Of a stretch of DNA of 64,000 nucleotides, positions 44,007 through 53,296 are shown in pieces; the stretch's first letter is position 1; every line of letters begins with the position of its first letter. The stretch is taken from NCBI GenBank assembly GCA_947085765.1, contig CAMTXZ010000004.1, positions 40,409 through 104,408 on the forward strand. The letters run 5' to 3'. The DNA is from JAKFXL01 sp947085765 (GTDB taxonomy: Bacteria; Pseudomonadota; Gammaproteobacteria; Tenderiales; Tenderiaceae). The notes beneath the pieces are model-generated. The model worked only from the letters and a program-made list of their open reading frames with translations, was not told the origin of the DNA and made no database searches. A program made the position numbers and the translations under genes.

Positions 44007-45863
44007 ATGAGCAAACTGTTTGAAGGACTTGAACGCATCGAAGAGGCGCGTGAGCAGATCCGCGGCGCCAGCTTCATGTCCGGCATTTTCACCGGCAGCC
44101 CCGACTTCAACCTGCTGTTACCACCCGCTGAGTCTGCCGAAGAGAAGGCCATCGGCGCGGCCTACTGCAAAGAGATAGAGAGATTCCTCGTCGACCACGT
44201 CGATGCTGACAAAATCGAACGCAGCGGCAAGATCCCCGAAGCGGTACTGGAAGGACTGCTGGCGATGGGCGCCTTCGGTATGAAGATCCCCACGCAGTAT
44301 GGCGGCCTCGGCTTTTCCCACACCAACTACGGCCGGGTGCTGACGCTGATCGCCAGCTGGAGCAACATCCTCTCGCTTACCGTCGCGGTGCCCCAGTCGA
44401 TCGGCATCGCCATGCCGATCATGCTCTACGGCACCCAGCAACAGAAAGACAAATACCTGCCCATCGTCGCCCGCCACGCCATCTCCGCCTTTGCACTGAC
44501 TGAACCGACCACCGGCTCCGATGCTGCCAACGTGCAGACCGAAGCGGTGCTCAGCAACGACGGCAGCCACTACACCATCAACGGCAATAAACAGTGGTGC
44601 ACCAACAGCCCCATCGCCCGCTACCTGACACTGATCGCCCGTGTGCCTGCCCGCAAGGAGAATGGCCGCTGGGTGGCTGTGCCCAACGGTGAAGGGGCCG
44701 AATCAAAGGTTCACACCGCCCTCATCCTCGACATGCAGACTCCCGGTGTCGTGGTCAACCAACGCTGCGAATTTGAAGGGTGCCGCGGTATCGAAAACGG
44801 CTTCATGACCTACACCGATGTAAAGGTGCCTGTCGACTGTGTGATCGGCGAGATCGGCAGCGGCCTCAAATACGCGCTTTCAATCCTCAACATCGGTCGC
44901 GCCGTGAGTGTGCCCGCCATCTGCCTCGGCATGGCCAAACAGGCGTGGCAGCCAACGCTCGACCGCGCCAACAGCCGCATCACCTTTGGCAAACCGTTGT
45001 CATCGCGGCAGACGCAGCAGGTCCGCCTCGGCAAGATGGCCACGTCGCTCTTTGCCATGGAGGCGCTGTGCGAACTGGCGTGGCAGATGGCCGACCAGAA
45101 ACAGTACGACGTGCGCATCGAGGCGGCGCTCACCAAGATCATCTGCTCGGAGCAGACCATCCAGTTTCTCAACGACGCCCAGGTGATCTTTGGCGGCATG
45201 GGCTACGAGACCGCCGACTCCAAGCGCGTGCGTGGTGAACCGGCCTTTGGTCTGGAGCAGTTGGTACGCGACGCCACCATGTACCGCATCGGCGAAGGGG
45301 CCACCGACATCCTGCGCCCCTTTGTCGCCCGTGAAGGACTCAATACCCATCTCGAACAGATTAAAGATGCGATGGATGACGGCATCAAGCTCAGTGCCCT
45401 GCCGCGGCTAGTACGATTTTATCTTCCCTGGTATCTGCGCCAGTGGCAAAAACGGGGCGTGCCCAACCGCCCCGAATTCAACCACCCCAGCGTGCACCAC
45501 AAACTGGAGTACGTCGAACGCACCAGCCGCGCCCTGTCGCGCCACATCTTTTACGCCATGCTCATCTGCCGCGAAGCGATGCGTGATGACCAGGGGCGCC
45601 AGAACCGTATCGACATCGTTGGCGAAGAACTATTTACCCTCATCGCCACTGCCCTGCATGCACAACAGCTCAATAAGGAGCAGGCCTGGCAGCTCGCGGA
45701 TGAACAGTTCCGCATCAGCAAAAAACTGATCTGCACTACCCTTAAAGAGCTGCTGCATAACGATGATCACTACGGCGAGGCGCTCGGTGTGCACGCGATT
45801 AAAGGTGAGTACAGCGCGCTCAACAGCGGGATTATTCAGCGAGGTCTCGATGATTACCGATAG
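44007..45863 (+). CDS. acyl-CoA dehydrogenase, VLCAD/ACAD9-like with C-terminal extension
   Basis: FAD-dependent alpha,beta-oxidation of an acyl-CoA. 618 residues. The N-terminal helical domain, the FAD-binding middle domain (FALTEPTTGSDAANVQT, NGNKQWCTN) and the C-terminal helical domain are present, with the catalytic Glu in YRIGEGATDILR, the position used by very-long-chain and most short/medium-chain enzymes. An extra helical region of about 170 residues follows, as in VLCAD. AAGGG lies before the ATG. It heads a run of genes for 2-oxoacid and propionate metabolism. Chain-length preference cannot be decided. The 260-nt gap upstream (43747-44006) shows no convincing element. Confidence 0.9.
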   Translation: MSKLFEGLERIEEAREQIRGASFMSGIFTGSPDFNLLLPPAESAEEKAIGAAYCKEIERFLVDHVDADKIERSGKIPEAVLEGLLAMGAFGMKIPTQYGGLGFSHTNYGRVLTLIASWSNILSLTVAVPQSIGIAMPIMLYGTQQQKDKYLPIVARHAISAFALTEPTTGSDAANVQTEAVLSNDGSHYTINGNKQWCTNSPIARYLTLIARVPARKENGRWVAVPNGEGAESKVHTALILDMQTPGVVVNQRCEFEGCRGIENGFMTYTDVKVPVDCVIGEIGSGLKYALSILNIGRAVSVPAICLGMAKQAWQPTLDRANSRITFGKPLSSRQTQQVRLGKMATSLFAMEALCELAWQMADQKQYDVRIEAALTKIICSEQTIQFLNDAQVIFGGMGYETADSKRVRGEPAFGLEQLVRDATMYRIGEGATDILRPFVAREGLNTHLEQIKDAMDDGIKLSALPRLVRFYLPWYLRQWQKRGVPNRPEFNHPSVHHKLEYVERTSRALSRHIFYAMLICREAMRDDQGRQNRIDIVGEELFTLIATALHAQQLNKEQAWQLADEQFRISKKLICTTLKELLHNDDHYGEALGVHAIKGEYSALNSGIIQRGLDDYR

Positions 45864-45933
45864 CTTAACCACCCACACAATTTTCGGCATTCGCTGGAAT
45901 GGCGGAGGAGTAGTTAGAGAGAGGTGCCAATAG

Positions 45934-47070
45934 ATGAATGCTACAGAGAGACCCGATAACAGCGCCCCTCTCGGCAATGAGACAAAAGTTGCCGCCTTCG
46001 AGATCAAACATACCCAGTTTCTCGACCAGCTCGGCAGCGCTCTCAACTCACTTCCAGAGTTTGCCAAAGATCCTGACGAACTGATCCGGCTCTATCGCGC
46101 CATGGTGCTCACCCGCCTCTTCGACAATAAAGCCATCGCCCTGCAACGTACCGGCAAGATGGGCACCTATGCCTCATCCAACGGTCAGGAGGGTGTCGCC
46201 GTCGGCATGGGCAGCGCCATGCAGCCGTGTGATGTCTTTGCCCCCGTCTACCGTGAATATGGAACCCAATTCATGCGCGGCGTCGCCATGCACGAGATCC
46301 TGCTCTACTGGGGCGGCGACGAACGTGGCATGAACTACGCACAGCAACGCCAGGACTTCCCCATCTCCGTGCCCATCGCCAGTCAGATTCCTCACGCCGT
46401 TGGTGCAGCGTTTGCCATGAAGCTGCGCAAGGAGCCACGTGTCAGTGTCGGTGTACTCGGTGATGGCGCATCGTCTAAAGGTGACTTCTACGAGTCACTC
46501 AACATCGCCGGCGCCTGGCAACTGCCAGTGGTGATTGTGATCGTCAACAACCAGTGGGCCATCTCGTTATCGCGCCAGCAACAGAGCCTTGCCGCCACCC
46601 TGGCGCAGAAGGGAATCGCCGCTGGCGTGCCTTGCGAACAGGTGGATGGCAACGACGTCATCGCGATGCGCTACATCATGGAGCGGGCGCTCGAACGTGC
46701 CCGCAACGGTGGTGGCCCCACACTGATCGAAGCGCTCACCTACCGCATGAGCGACCACACCACCGCCGATGACGCCAGCCGTTACCGCCCACCCGCAGAG
46801 GTCGAAGAGCAGCGCCAGTTCGACCCGATCATGCGACTGAAAAATCATCTCACCCACCACTTTGAGTGGAACGATGCAAAAGAGCAGGCGTTACAGGCCG
46901 AGTGCAGTGCCGAGATCGAGGCTGCGGTGAAGCGTTATCTCGACACACCACCCATGCCAGCCGAAAGCATGTTTGATCACCTCTACGAAACCCTGCCCGC
47001 CATCTATAAAGAGCAGCGTGACGAAGTGATGCGGCTTGGTTCTACAGCGGGAGGAAAAGATCATGGCTGA
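45934..47070 (+). CDS. 2-oxoacid dehydrogenase E1 alpha subunit
   Basis: Thiamine-diphosphate-dependent decarboxylase subunit of a pyruvate or branched-chain 2-oxoacid dehydrogenase. 378 residues. The TPP motif runs from GDGASSKGDFYESLN to VNNQWAIS; YREYGTQFMRG and YRMSDHTTADDASRYR are also typical. Coupled to the beta subunit by an 8-nt overlap. The surrounding leucine, isoleucine and propionate genes favour a branched-chain role, but related operons are often labelled pyruvate dehydrogenase. Confidence 0.9.
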   Translation: MNATERPDNSAPLGNETKVAAFEIKHTQFLDQLGSALNSLPEFAKDPDELIRLYRAMVLTRLFDNKAIALQRTGKMGTYASSNGQEGVAVGMGSAMQPCDVFAPVYREYGTQFMRGVAMHEILLYWGGDERGMNYAQQRQDFPISVPIASQIPHAVGAAFAMKLRKEPRVSVGVLGDGASSKGDFYESLNIAGAWQLPVVIVIVNNQWAISLSRQQQSLAATLAQKGIAAGVPCEQVDGNDVIAMRYIMERALERARNGGGPTLIEALTYRMSDHTTADDASRYRPPAEVEEQRQFDPIMRLKNHLTHHFEWNDAKEQALQAECSAEIEAAVKRYLDTPPMPAESMFDHLYETLPAIYKEQRDEVMRLGSTAGGKDHG

Positions 47071-48043
47071 GATCACGATGGTAGAGGCGATCAACCTGGC
47101 GCTGGCCCGATCACTGGCAGACGATCCAGACGTGGTGGTATTTGGTGAAGATGTCGGCGCCAACGGCGGCGTCTTCCGCGCCACAGTCGGCCTGCAAAAA
47201 AAGTTTGGCAGTGACCGGGTGCTCGATGCGCCACTGGCCGAGACAGCCATTGCCGGCATGGCCGTGGGCATGGCGACACAGGGGATAAAACCGGTCATTG
47301 AAATCCAGTTCATGGGTTTTATCTACTCAGCCGTGGATCAGATTGTCAACCACGCCTCGCGTATGCGTAACCGCACCCGTGGCCGCCTCAGCTGCCCGAT
47401 GGTATTGCGCACCCCGCACGGTGGTGGCATTCACGCACCGGAGCACCACTCCGAAAGCACCGAATCGATGTTTGCCCATATGCCGGGATTACGCGTAGTG
47501 ATCCCCTCTTCACCCCAGCGTGCCTATGGCCTGCTGCTGGCGGCGATCCGCGATCCCGATCCTGTCATCTTTCTCGAACCGTCACGCCTCTATCGTCTGA
47601 TGAAAGAGGAGGTGAACGATGACGGCGAAGCGCTGCCACTCGATGTCTGTTTTCAACTGCGTGATGGCAGCGATGTCACGCTGGTCACCTGGGGCGCCAT
47701 GGTGCACGAAACCATGCAGGCCGCCGAGCAGCTGGCCAGTGAAGGGATCAGCGCCGAAGTGATCGACGTCGCCACCCTCAAACCACTCGACATGGAGACC
47801 ATTCTCAGCTCAGTCGCCAAGACCGGCCGCTGTGTCATCGTGCACGAAGCGGCACGTACCTGCGGCATCGGTGCCGAGATTGCGGCGCAACTGGCCGAGC
47901 GCGGACTGCTCTCGCTCTTTGCGCCGGTGCAACGTGTCACCGGCTACGACACCATCATGCCGCTCTTCCGGCTGGAGAAGCAGTACATCCCAACCCCTGA
48001 ACGAATTATTGCAGCAGTCAGAAAGACACTGGAGGCCTCATGA
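47063..48043 (+). CDS. 2-oxoacid dehydrogenase E1 beta subunit
   Basis: 326 residues: MVEAINLALARSLADDPDVVVFGEDVG at the start, LDAPLAETAIAGMAVGMA, GGGIHAPEHHSES (active-site His pair) and the C-terminal transketolase domain with VIDVATLKPLDMETI. ATG at 47063 with GGGAGGA upstream; the frame extension to 47036 lies inside the alpha gene. Overlaps both neighbours, so E1 alpha, E1 beta and E2 are made together. Confidence 0.93.
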   Translation: MAEITMVEAINLALARSLADDPDVVVFGEDVGANGGVFRATVGLQKKFGSDRVLDAPLAETAIAGMAVGMATQGIKPVIEIQFMGFIYSAVDQIVNHASRMRNRTRGRLSCPMVLRTPHGGGIHAPEHHSESTESMFAHMPGLRVVIPSSPQRAYGLLLAAIRDPDPVIFLEPSRLYRLMKEEVNDDGEALPLDVCFQLRDGSDVTLVTWGAMVHETMQAAEQLASEGISAEVIDVATLKPLDMETILSSVAKTGRCVIVHEAARTCGIGAEIAAQLAERGLLSLFAPVQRVTGYDTIMPLFRLEKQYIPTPERIIAAVRKTLEAS

Positions 48044-49161
48044 CAATATTTAATCTGCCCGACCTTGGCGAAGGTCTGCAAGAGGCCGAGATTGTCGAAT
48101 GGCTGGTCAAGGAGGGTGACGAGGTGGCACTGGATCAACCGATCCTCTCGGTGGAGACCGCCAAGGCGATTGTTGATGTGCCCAGCCCGGAAAAAGGGCG
48201 GGTTAAAAAACTCTTTGTGCAGGCCGGCGATATCCCCAAGGTTGGCGCGCCGCTGATTGAGTTTGAAAGCGTCGCCGTTGCGGCAGAAAAATCAGATACC
48301 GGCACCGTGGTCGGCCAGATGGAGATCAACAAAGGGGTAGTTAAAGAAGCCGCGGCCGTGATTGGCAGAGCCAGCAGCGCCAGTGGCGGCATCAAGGCAA
48401 CACCGGCAGTACGCGCCCTCGCCCACCGCCTGAATGTTGATCTCACCGTTGTCACACCCACGGGTGCCGAAGGTGTCATCCTCTCGGCCGACGTGCAGCG
48501 CGCTGCCAACACATTGCAACAGGCCGGACCACTCGAACCGATGCGCGGTGTACGCCGTGCCATGGCCCACATCATGGCCCAGGCCCACGCCGAGGTGGCC
48601 GATGTCACCATCGTCGACGACGCCGACATCAACGACTGGCTGCCCGGCACCGACGCCACGCTCCGACTGATTCGCGCCATGGTCATCGCCTGCAAGGTCG
48701 AACCCTCACTCAACGCCTGGTTCGATAGTAAAGAGATGGGGCGACGCCTGCTTAAACATGTCGATATCGCCGTTGCCGTTGATACAGAAGAGGGTCTCTT
48801 TGTACCGGTGCTGCGCGATGTCGCCAAACGCACCAACGCCGACCTGCGCGATGCACTCAACAAGATCAAGGAGCACGTCATTGCCCGCACCATCCCAGCC
48901 GAAGAGATGCGTGGCTACACCATCACCCTCTCCAACTTCGGCACCTTTGGTGGCCGTTATGCCGATCCGATTGTGGTGCCACCGACCGTGGCTATACTGG
49001 GAGCAGGACGGATGCGTGATGAGGTAGTGGCCTGCAATGGAGAGATCGTTATTCATCGCATCATGCCGCTGTCGCTGACGGTTGATCATCGTGCGGTGAC
49101 CGGTGGTGAAGCAGCACGGTTTTTGATGGCCGTGATGAGAGATTTAAAGAAGACCGATTAG
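48040..49161 (+). CDS. 2-oxoacid dehydrogenase E2 (dihydrolipoyl acyltransferase)
   Basis: 373 residues: one lipoyl domain with lipoyl lysine K42 in VETAKAIVDVPSP, a flexible linker, a peripheral-subunit-binding domain (KATPAVRALAHRLNVDLTVV), and a trimeric acyltransferase domain. The catalytic motif, normally HxxxDG, reads H350-R-A-V-T354-G: His is kept but the Asp is Thr. ATGA-type overlap (4 nt) with E1 beta. No E3 gene follows, so the complex must borrow dihydrolipoamide dehydrogenase from elsewhere. Confidence 0.92.
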   Translation: MTIFNLPDLGEGLQEAEIVEWLVKEGDEVALDQPILSVETAKAIVDVPSPEKGRVKKLFVQAGDIPKVGAPLIEFESVAVAAEKSDTGTVVGQMEINKGVVKEAAAVIGRASSASGGIKATPAVRALAHRLNVDLTVVTPTGAEGVILSADVQRAANTLQQAGPLEPMRGVRRAMAHIMAQAHAEVADVTIVDDADINDWLPGTDATLRLIRAMVIACKVEPSLNAWFDSKEMGRRLLKHVDIAVAVDTEEGLFVPVLRDVAKRTNADLRDALNKIKEHVIARTIPAEEMRGYTITLSNFGTFGGRYADPIVVPPTVAILGAGRMRDEVVACNGEIVIHRIMPLSLTVDHRAVTGGEAARFLMAVMRDLKKTD

Positions 49162-49283
49162 AGCATATGGCGACGATTAGTCGTAATATTTGAAATAGTG
49201 CAGCGCCATTCCACCAGTCACCGGAGTGGCGGCGTTATATCAGACTGGCCATATCAATCCACACGTTGAATGGAGGTTAGAAA

Positions 49284-50156
49284 ATGAACACTATCTCTCC
49301 CGGCAAACGACTGCGCAGCGCGCTCATTCACGAGCACCCCTTGCAGATGGCCGGGGCCATCAACGCCTACTGCGCCCTGCTCGCCGAACATACCGGCTTC
49401 AATGCGCTTTATCTCTCTGGTGCCGGCGTTGCCAACGCCTCTTACGGTCTGCCTGACCTTGGTTTTACCACGCTTGATAATGTGGTCGAAGATATTCACC
49501 GCATCACCAGCGCCACACCGTTACCACTGCTGGTCGACGCCGACACCGGCTTCGATGACATTGCCACCACCATTGAACGTTTTATCGCCGCCGGTGCAGC
49601 AGGGTTTCATATCGAAGATCAGGTGGCGCAGAAACGTTGTGGCCACCGCCCCAATAAAAAACTGGTGAGCTGTGATGAGATGTGTGGCCGCATCCACGCT
49701 GCTGTGTCGGCCCGCAGTGATCCCGATTTTGTCATCATGGCACGCACCGATGCCCTGGCGGTGGAGGGCATGGCAGCGGCACTGCAACGCATTCAACACT
49801 ATATTTCTGCCGGGGCTGACATGATCTTCCCCGAGGCGCTAACCGAGCTGGCGCAGTATCAGCAGATTCGCATCGCCATCAACGTGCCGCTGCTCGCCAA
49901 CATCACCGAGTTTGGCAAGACACCGCTGTTTACTGTCGCTGAGTTGCAGAGCGCCGGTGTTGATATCGCGCTCTATCCACTCACCGCCTTTCGCGCCATG
50001 AGCGCTGCGGCGCTCGATGCCTATACCACACTACGTACCACTGGCACGCAAACCACCCTGCTCAACAAGATGCAGAGCCGCGAAGAGCTATATCACCATC
50101 TCGACTACCACCGTTATGAACAGCAACTTGATGAGGAGCTGGATGATGGAAAATGA
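49284..50156 (+). CDS. prpB: methylisocitrate lyase
   Basis: Cleaves 2-methylisocitrate to pyruvate and succinate. 290 residues of the isocitrate lyase/PEP mutase superfamily: NAYCALLAEHTGFNALYLSGAG, metal ligands in LLVDADTGFDD, and the catalytic loop QKRCGHRPNKKL. TGGAGG precedes the ATG. The 122-nt gap from E2 holds only small imperfect hairpins. Confidence 0.95.
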   Translation: MNTISPGKRLRSALIHEHPLQMAGAINAYCALLAEHTGFNALYLSGAGVANASYGLPDLGFTTLDNVVEDIHRITSATPLPLLVDADTGFDDIATTIERFIAAGAAGFHIEDQVAQKRCGHRPNKKLVSCDEMCGRIHAAVSARSDPDFVIMARTDALAVEGMAAALQRIQHYISAGADMIFPEALTELAQYQQIRIAINVPLLANITEFGKTPLFTVAELQSAGVDIALYPLTAFRAMSAAALDAYTTLRTTGTQTTLLNKMQSREELYHHLDYHRYEQQLDEELDDGK

Positions 50157-51252
50157 ACATAAAGGTCTGGCCGGTATCGTCGCGGGTCAAACGGCCATCT
50201 CAACCGTAGAGGCTGGCGGCAGCGGCCTCTGCTATCGCGGTTACTCCATCAACGACCTGGCTGAACATGCCAGCTTTGAAGAGGTGGCCCATCTGCTGAT
50301 CCACGGCAGACTACCCGACAGCAACGAATTAAAAATATATAAACAGAAACTCCACGGCCTGCGCGAGTTGCCAGGTGCACTCAAGATCATGCTCGAAGAG
50401 ATCCCCGCCAGCGCCCACCCGATGGATGTGATGCGCAGCGGCTGCTCCCTGCTAGGCACGTTGGAGCCGGAGACAGATAGCCATTGCGCCGCAGATATTG
50501 CCGATCGGCTGATCGCCTGTTTCGGTTCGATACTGCTCTACTGGTATCACTTCCATAAAAGTGGCAGTCGCATTGATGTCGTGAGTGATGAAGAGAGCAT
50601 CGCCGGCCATTTTTTGCATCTGCTGCATGGTGAACAGCCGCACGGAGAGGAGCAACGCGCCGTGGATGTATCGCTGATCCTCTATGCCGAACATGAATTT
50701 AACGCATCTACTTTTGCCGCGCGGGTCACCACCTCAACACTCTCCGACTGCTATTCAGCCATCTGTAGCGCCATCGGCACACTGCGTGGACCACTGCATG
50801 GCGGCGCCAACGAGGCGGCAATGCAGCTGCTCAGCCAATTCAAGGATGCGAATGCGGCGGAACAGGGGGTCATGGAGATGTTGGAGCGCCATCAACTGGT
50901 GATGGGCTTTGGCCACCGTGTCTACAAACAGGGCGATCCACGCTCCCCCATCATCAAGCGGTGGTCACACAAACTGGCCAACCACCACAATGGAGCAACA
51001 CTGTTTGAGATCTCCGAACGGATCGAGGCGGTGGTGATGCGCGAAAAAAAGATGTTTCCCAATCTCGACTTCTATAGCGCCTCGGCCTATCACCTCTGTG
51101 GCATTCCGACCTCACTCTTCACGCCCATTTTTGTAATCGCCCGTACTAGCGGCTGGGCGGCACACATCATCGAACAGCGCGGTGATAACCGATTGATCCG
51201 ACCGACGGCAGAGTACATCGGTCCCGCACCACGACCCTTCCCAAATAATTAA
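50146..51252 (+). CDS. prpC: 2-methylcitrate synthase
   Basis: Condenses propionyl-CoA with oxaloacetate. 368 residues, citrate synthase fold: KGLAGIVAGQTAIS at the start (the PrpC signature), GPLHGGANEAAM, GFGHRVYKQGDPR with catalytic His, and the Asp region NLDFYSASAYH. Tandem ATGs at 50143 and 50146; AGGAG at 50134-50138 suits the second better. Overlaps prpB by 11 nt. Confidence 0.95.
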   Translation: MENEHKGLAGIVAGQTAISTVEAGGSGLCYRGYSINDLAEHASFEEVAHLLIHGRLPDSNELKIYKQKLHGLRELPGALKIMLEEIPASAHPMDVMRSGCSLLGTLEPETDSHCAADIADRLIACFGSILLYWYHFHKSGSRIDVVSDEESIAGHFLHLLHGEQPHGEEQRAVDVSLILYAEHEFNASTFAARVTTSTLSDCYSAICSAIGTLRGPLHGGANEAAMQLLSQFKDANAAEQGVMEMLERHQLVMGFGHRVYKQGDPRSPIIKRWSHKLANHHNGATLFEISERIEAVVMREKKMFPNLDFYSASAYHLCGIPTSLFTPIFVIARTSGWAAHIIEQRGDNRLIRPTAEYIGPAPRPFPNN

Positions 51253-51281
51253 GGCCGCCAAATAATGAAGGCAGAGAGTAA

Positions 51282-52715
51282 ATGAACAACATCAACCACA
51301 ACATCCGCCCACCGTTCGATACCCTCCTGGTAGAGATTGCCGACTACGCCCACCACTACAACAGCAGCAGTGCTGAGGCACTTGATACCGCCCGCTACGC
51401 GCTGCTGGACGCGCTCGGCTGCGCCATGCTGGCGCTGCATGAGCCGGCGTGCCAACGTCATCTTGGCCCCATCGTGCCCGGCGCTGTGCTCGCCAATGGC
51501 GCCCGTGTACCCGGCACCTCCCACGCACTCGATCCGGTACAGGCGGCCCACAACATCGGCGCCATGATCCGCTGGCTCGACTACAACGATACCTGGCTCG
51601 CCGCCGAGTGGGGCCACCCCTCCGACAACCTGGGCGCCATTCTCGGCTGCGCGGATTACATCAGTCGCCAAGGTGCGATACCACTGACCATGTATGACGT
51701 GCTCAACGCCATGATCAAGGCCTATGAGATTCAGGGGGTGCTGGCGCTCAACCACAGCTTCAACCGTGTCGGTATCGACCATGTGATTTTAGTGAAGATC
51801 GCCTCCACCGCCGTCGCCACGGCGCTGTTCGGTGGCGACAGGCAGACCATCATCAACGCGCTCTCCAACGCCTGGATTGATGGCGGTGCCCTGCGCAGCT
51901 ATCGCCACGCCCCCAATACCGGCTGGCGTAAATCGTGGGCCGCCGGGGATGCCTGCGCCCGTGCCGTGCAACATGCCCTGCTCGCCCTCAAGGGTGAGAT
52001 GGGGTATCCCAGCGCGCTCACCGCAGCGCAGTGGGGATTTCAGGATGTGATGTTCAACGGCCGTCCGATCGAACTGGTACAACCACTCGGCAGTTATGTG
52101 ATGGAGAACATCCTCTTCAAGGTCCGCTACCCGGTAGAGTTCCACGCCCAGACCGCTGTCGAGTGTGCCATCCAGCTGCACTCAAAAATCAGATCACGCT
52201 TCGCCGACATCAACCGCATCGAACTGCTCACGCAAGAGGCGGCGATGCGCATCATCAACAAGACCGGACCACTGCACAACCACGCCGACCGCGACCACTC
52301 GCTGCAATATGCCGTCGCCATCGGCCTGCTGTTTGGTGATCTGGAGAGCCACCACTACAGTGATGATGTGGCCGCCGATCCCCGCATCGACCATCTGCGT
52401 AGCAAGATGCTGGTAACTGAAAGCAGCGACTACAGCCGCGACTATCTCGATCCACAGAAACGTTCTATCACCAACCAGATAACTATCCATTTTAAAGATG
52501 GCAGCCGTGAAAGCGCGACCGTTGAATATCCCATCGGTCACCGGCGCCGCCGCGATCTCGCCAAACCACTGTTGATCGAAAAATTTGAGAAGAGTCTGAA
52601 CACTGTTTTCCCCTCAGACCGGGCCGAGACGCTGCTCAAGCTCATGCAAGATCCAACACAACTGGCGGCCATGCCCGTCAGTCAATTCATGACATTGTGG
52701 GTAAAAACAGAATGA
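51282..52715 (+). CDS. prpD: 2-methylcitrate dehydratase
   Basis: MmgE/PrpD family, dehydrating 2-methylcitrate without an iron-sulfur cluster. 477 residues with ARYALLDALGCAMLAL, PGTSHALDPVQAAHNIGAMIRWLDYNDTW, EWGHPSDNLG and NTGWRKSWAAGDACARAV. Its presence, without acnD/prpF, indicates the PrpD version of the methylcitrate cycle. Overlaps the thioesterase start. Confidence 0.95.
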   Translation: MNNINHNIRPPFDTLLVEIADYAHHYNSSSAEALDTARYALLDALGCAMLALHEPACQRHLGPIVPGAVLANGARVPGTSHALDPVQAAHNIGAMIRWLDYNDTWLAAEWGHPSDNLGAILGCADYISRQGAIPLTMYDVLNAMIKAYEIQGVLALNHSFNRVGIDHVILVKIASTAVATALFGGDRQTIINALSNAWIDGGALRSYRHAPNTGWRKSWAAGDACARAVQHALLALKGEMGYPSALTAAQWGFQDVMFNGRPIELVQPLGSYVMENILFKVRYPVEFHAQTAVECAIQLHSKIRSRFADINRIELLTQEAAMRIINKTGPLHNHADRDHSLQYAVAIGLLFGDLESHHYSDDVAADPRIDHLRSKMLVTESSDYSRDYLDPQKRSITNQITIHFKDGSRESATVEYPIGHRRRRDLAKPLLIEKFEKSLNTVFPSDRAETLLKLMQDPTQLAAMPVSQFMTLWVKTE

Positions 52716-53212
52716 CCAAACACGAATATTTTCAGCACGCCATGCCGGGTGATGTCTGTTTTGGCTGCGGCAGCAACAACGCCGCCGGCCTGCACATCCA
52801 GAGCTACTGGGATGATGATGGCATCGATGCGATCTGCCACTGGCAGGCAGAAGAGATTCATCAGGGCTGGCAGGGTGTCACCTGCGGCGGCATCATCGCC
52901 ACACTCATCGACTGCCACTGCATGGCCACGGCGATGGCCACGGCGATCCGTAACGAAAACCGCCCACTCACGTCAGAGCCCTACCTACGTTTCGCCACTG
53001 GCTCACTCACTGTCAAATATCTGCAACCCACACCGATCGATCGCCCGCTGGAGCTGCGCGCCCATGTCACCGAGATCAAAAACAACAAGAAGTACACACT
53101 CGAGTGTGGACTCTATGTTGATGGTGAAAAAAACGCCGAGGCAATGGTGGTCGCATTTCTGGTCTATCGCAGCGACCAGCCACACACACCGGAGTCAAAG
53201 TTCAATTCATGA
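52712..53212 (+). CDS. hotdog-fold thioesterase (PaaI/THEM4-like)
   Basis: 166 residues, with DVCFGCGSNNAAGLHIQSYW at the start and GWQGVTCGGIIATLIDCHCMATAM forming the hotdog helix and active-site region, then TGSLTVKYLQPTPID. The start codon overlaps the prpD stop by 4 nt, so it belongs to the prp operon and probably releases CoA from a short or branched acyl-CoA that builds up. Exact substrate unknown. Converges on a metalloprotease gene. Confidence 0.88.
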   Translation: MTKHEYFQHAMPGDVCFGCGSNNAAGLHIQSYWDDDGIDAICHWQAEEIHQGWQGVTCGGIIATLIDCHCMATAMATAIRNENRPLTSEPYLRFATGSLTVKYLQPTPIDRPLELRAHVTEIKNNKKYTLECGLYVDGEKNAEAMVVAFLVYRSDQPHTPESKFNS

Positions 53213-53296
53213 ATATGGTGTACGGTGAGAATATTTTTTGTCTCCCCGCACAATGTTTGACAATGGTGAACACACAAAATCTGCCCACCCTACGCC

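Noticed and set aside
50017..50145. N-terminal extension of prpC
   Set aside because: It lies inside prpB; AGGAG and the conserved KGLAGIVAGQTA start place the real beginning at 50146.
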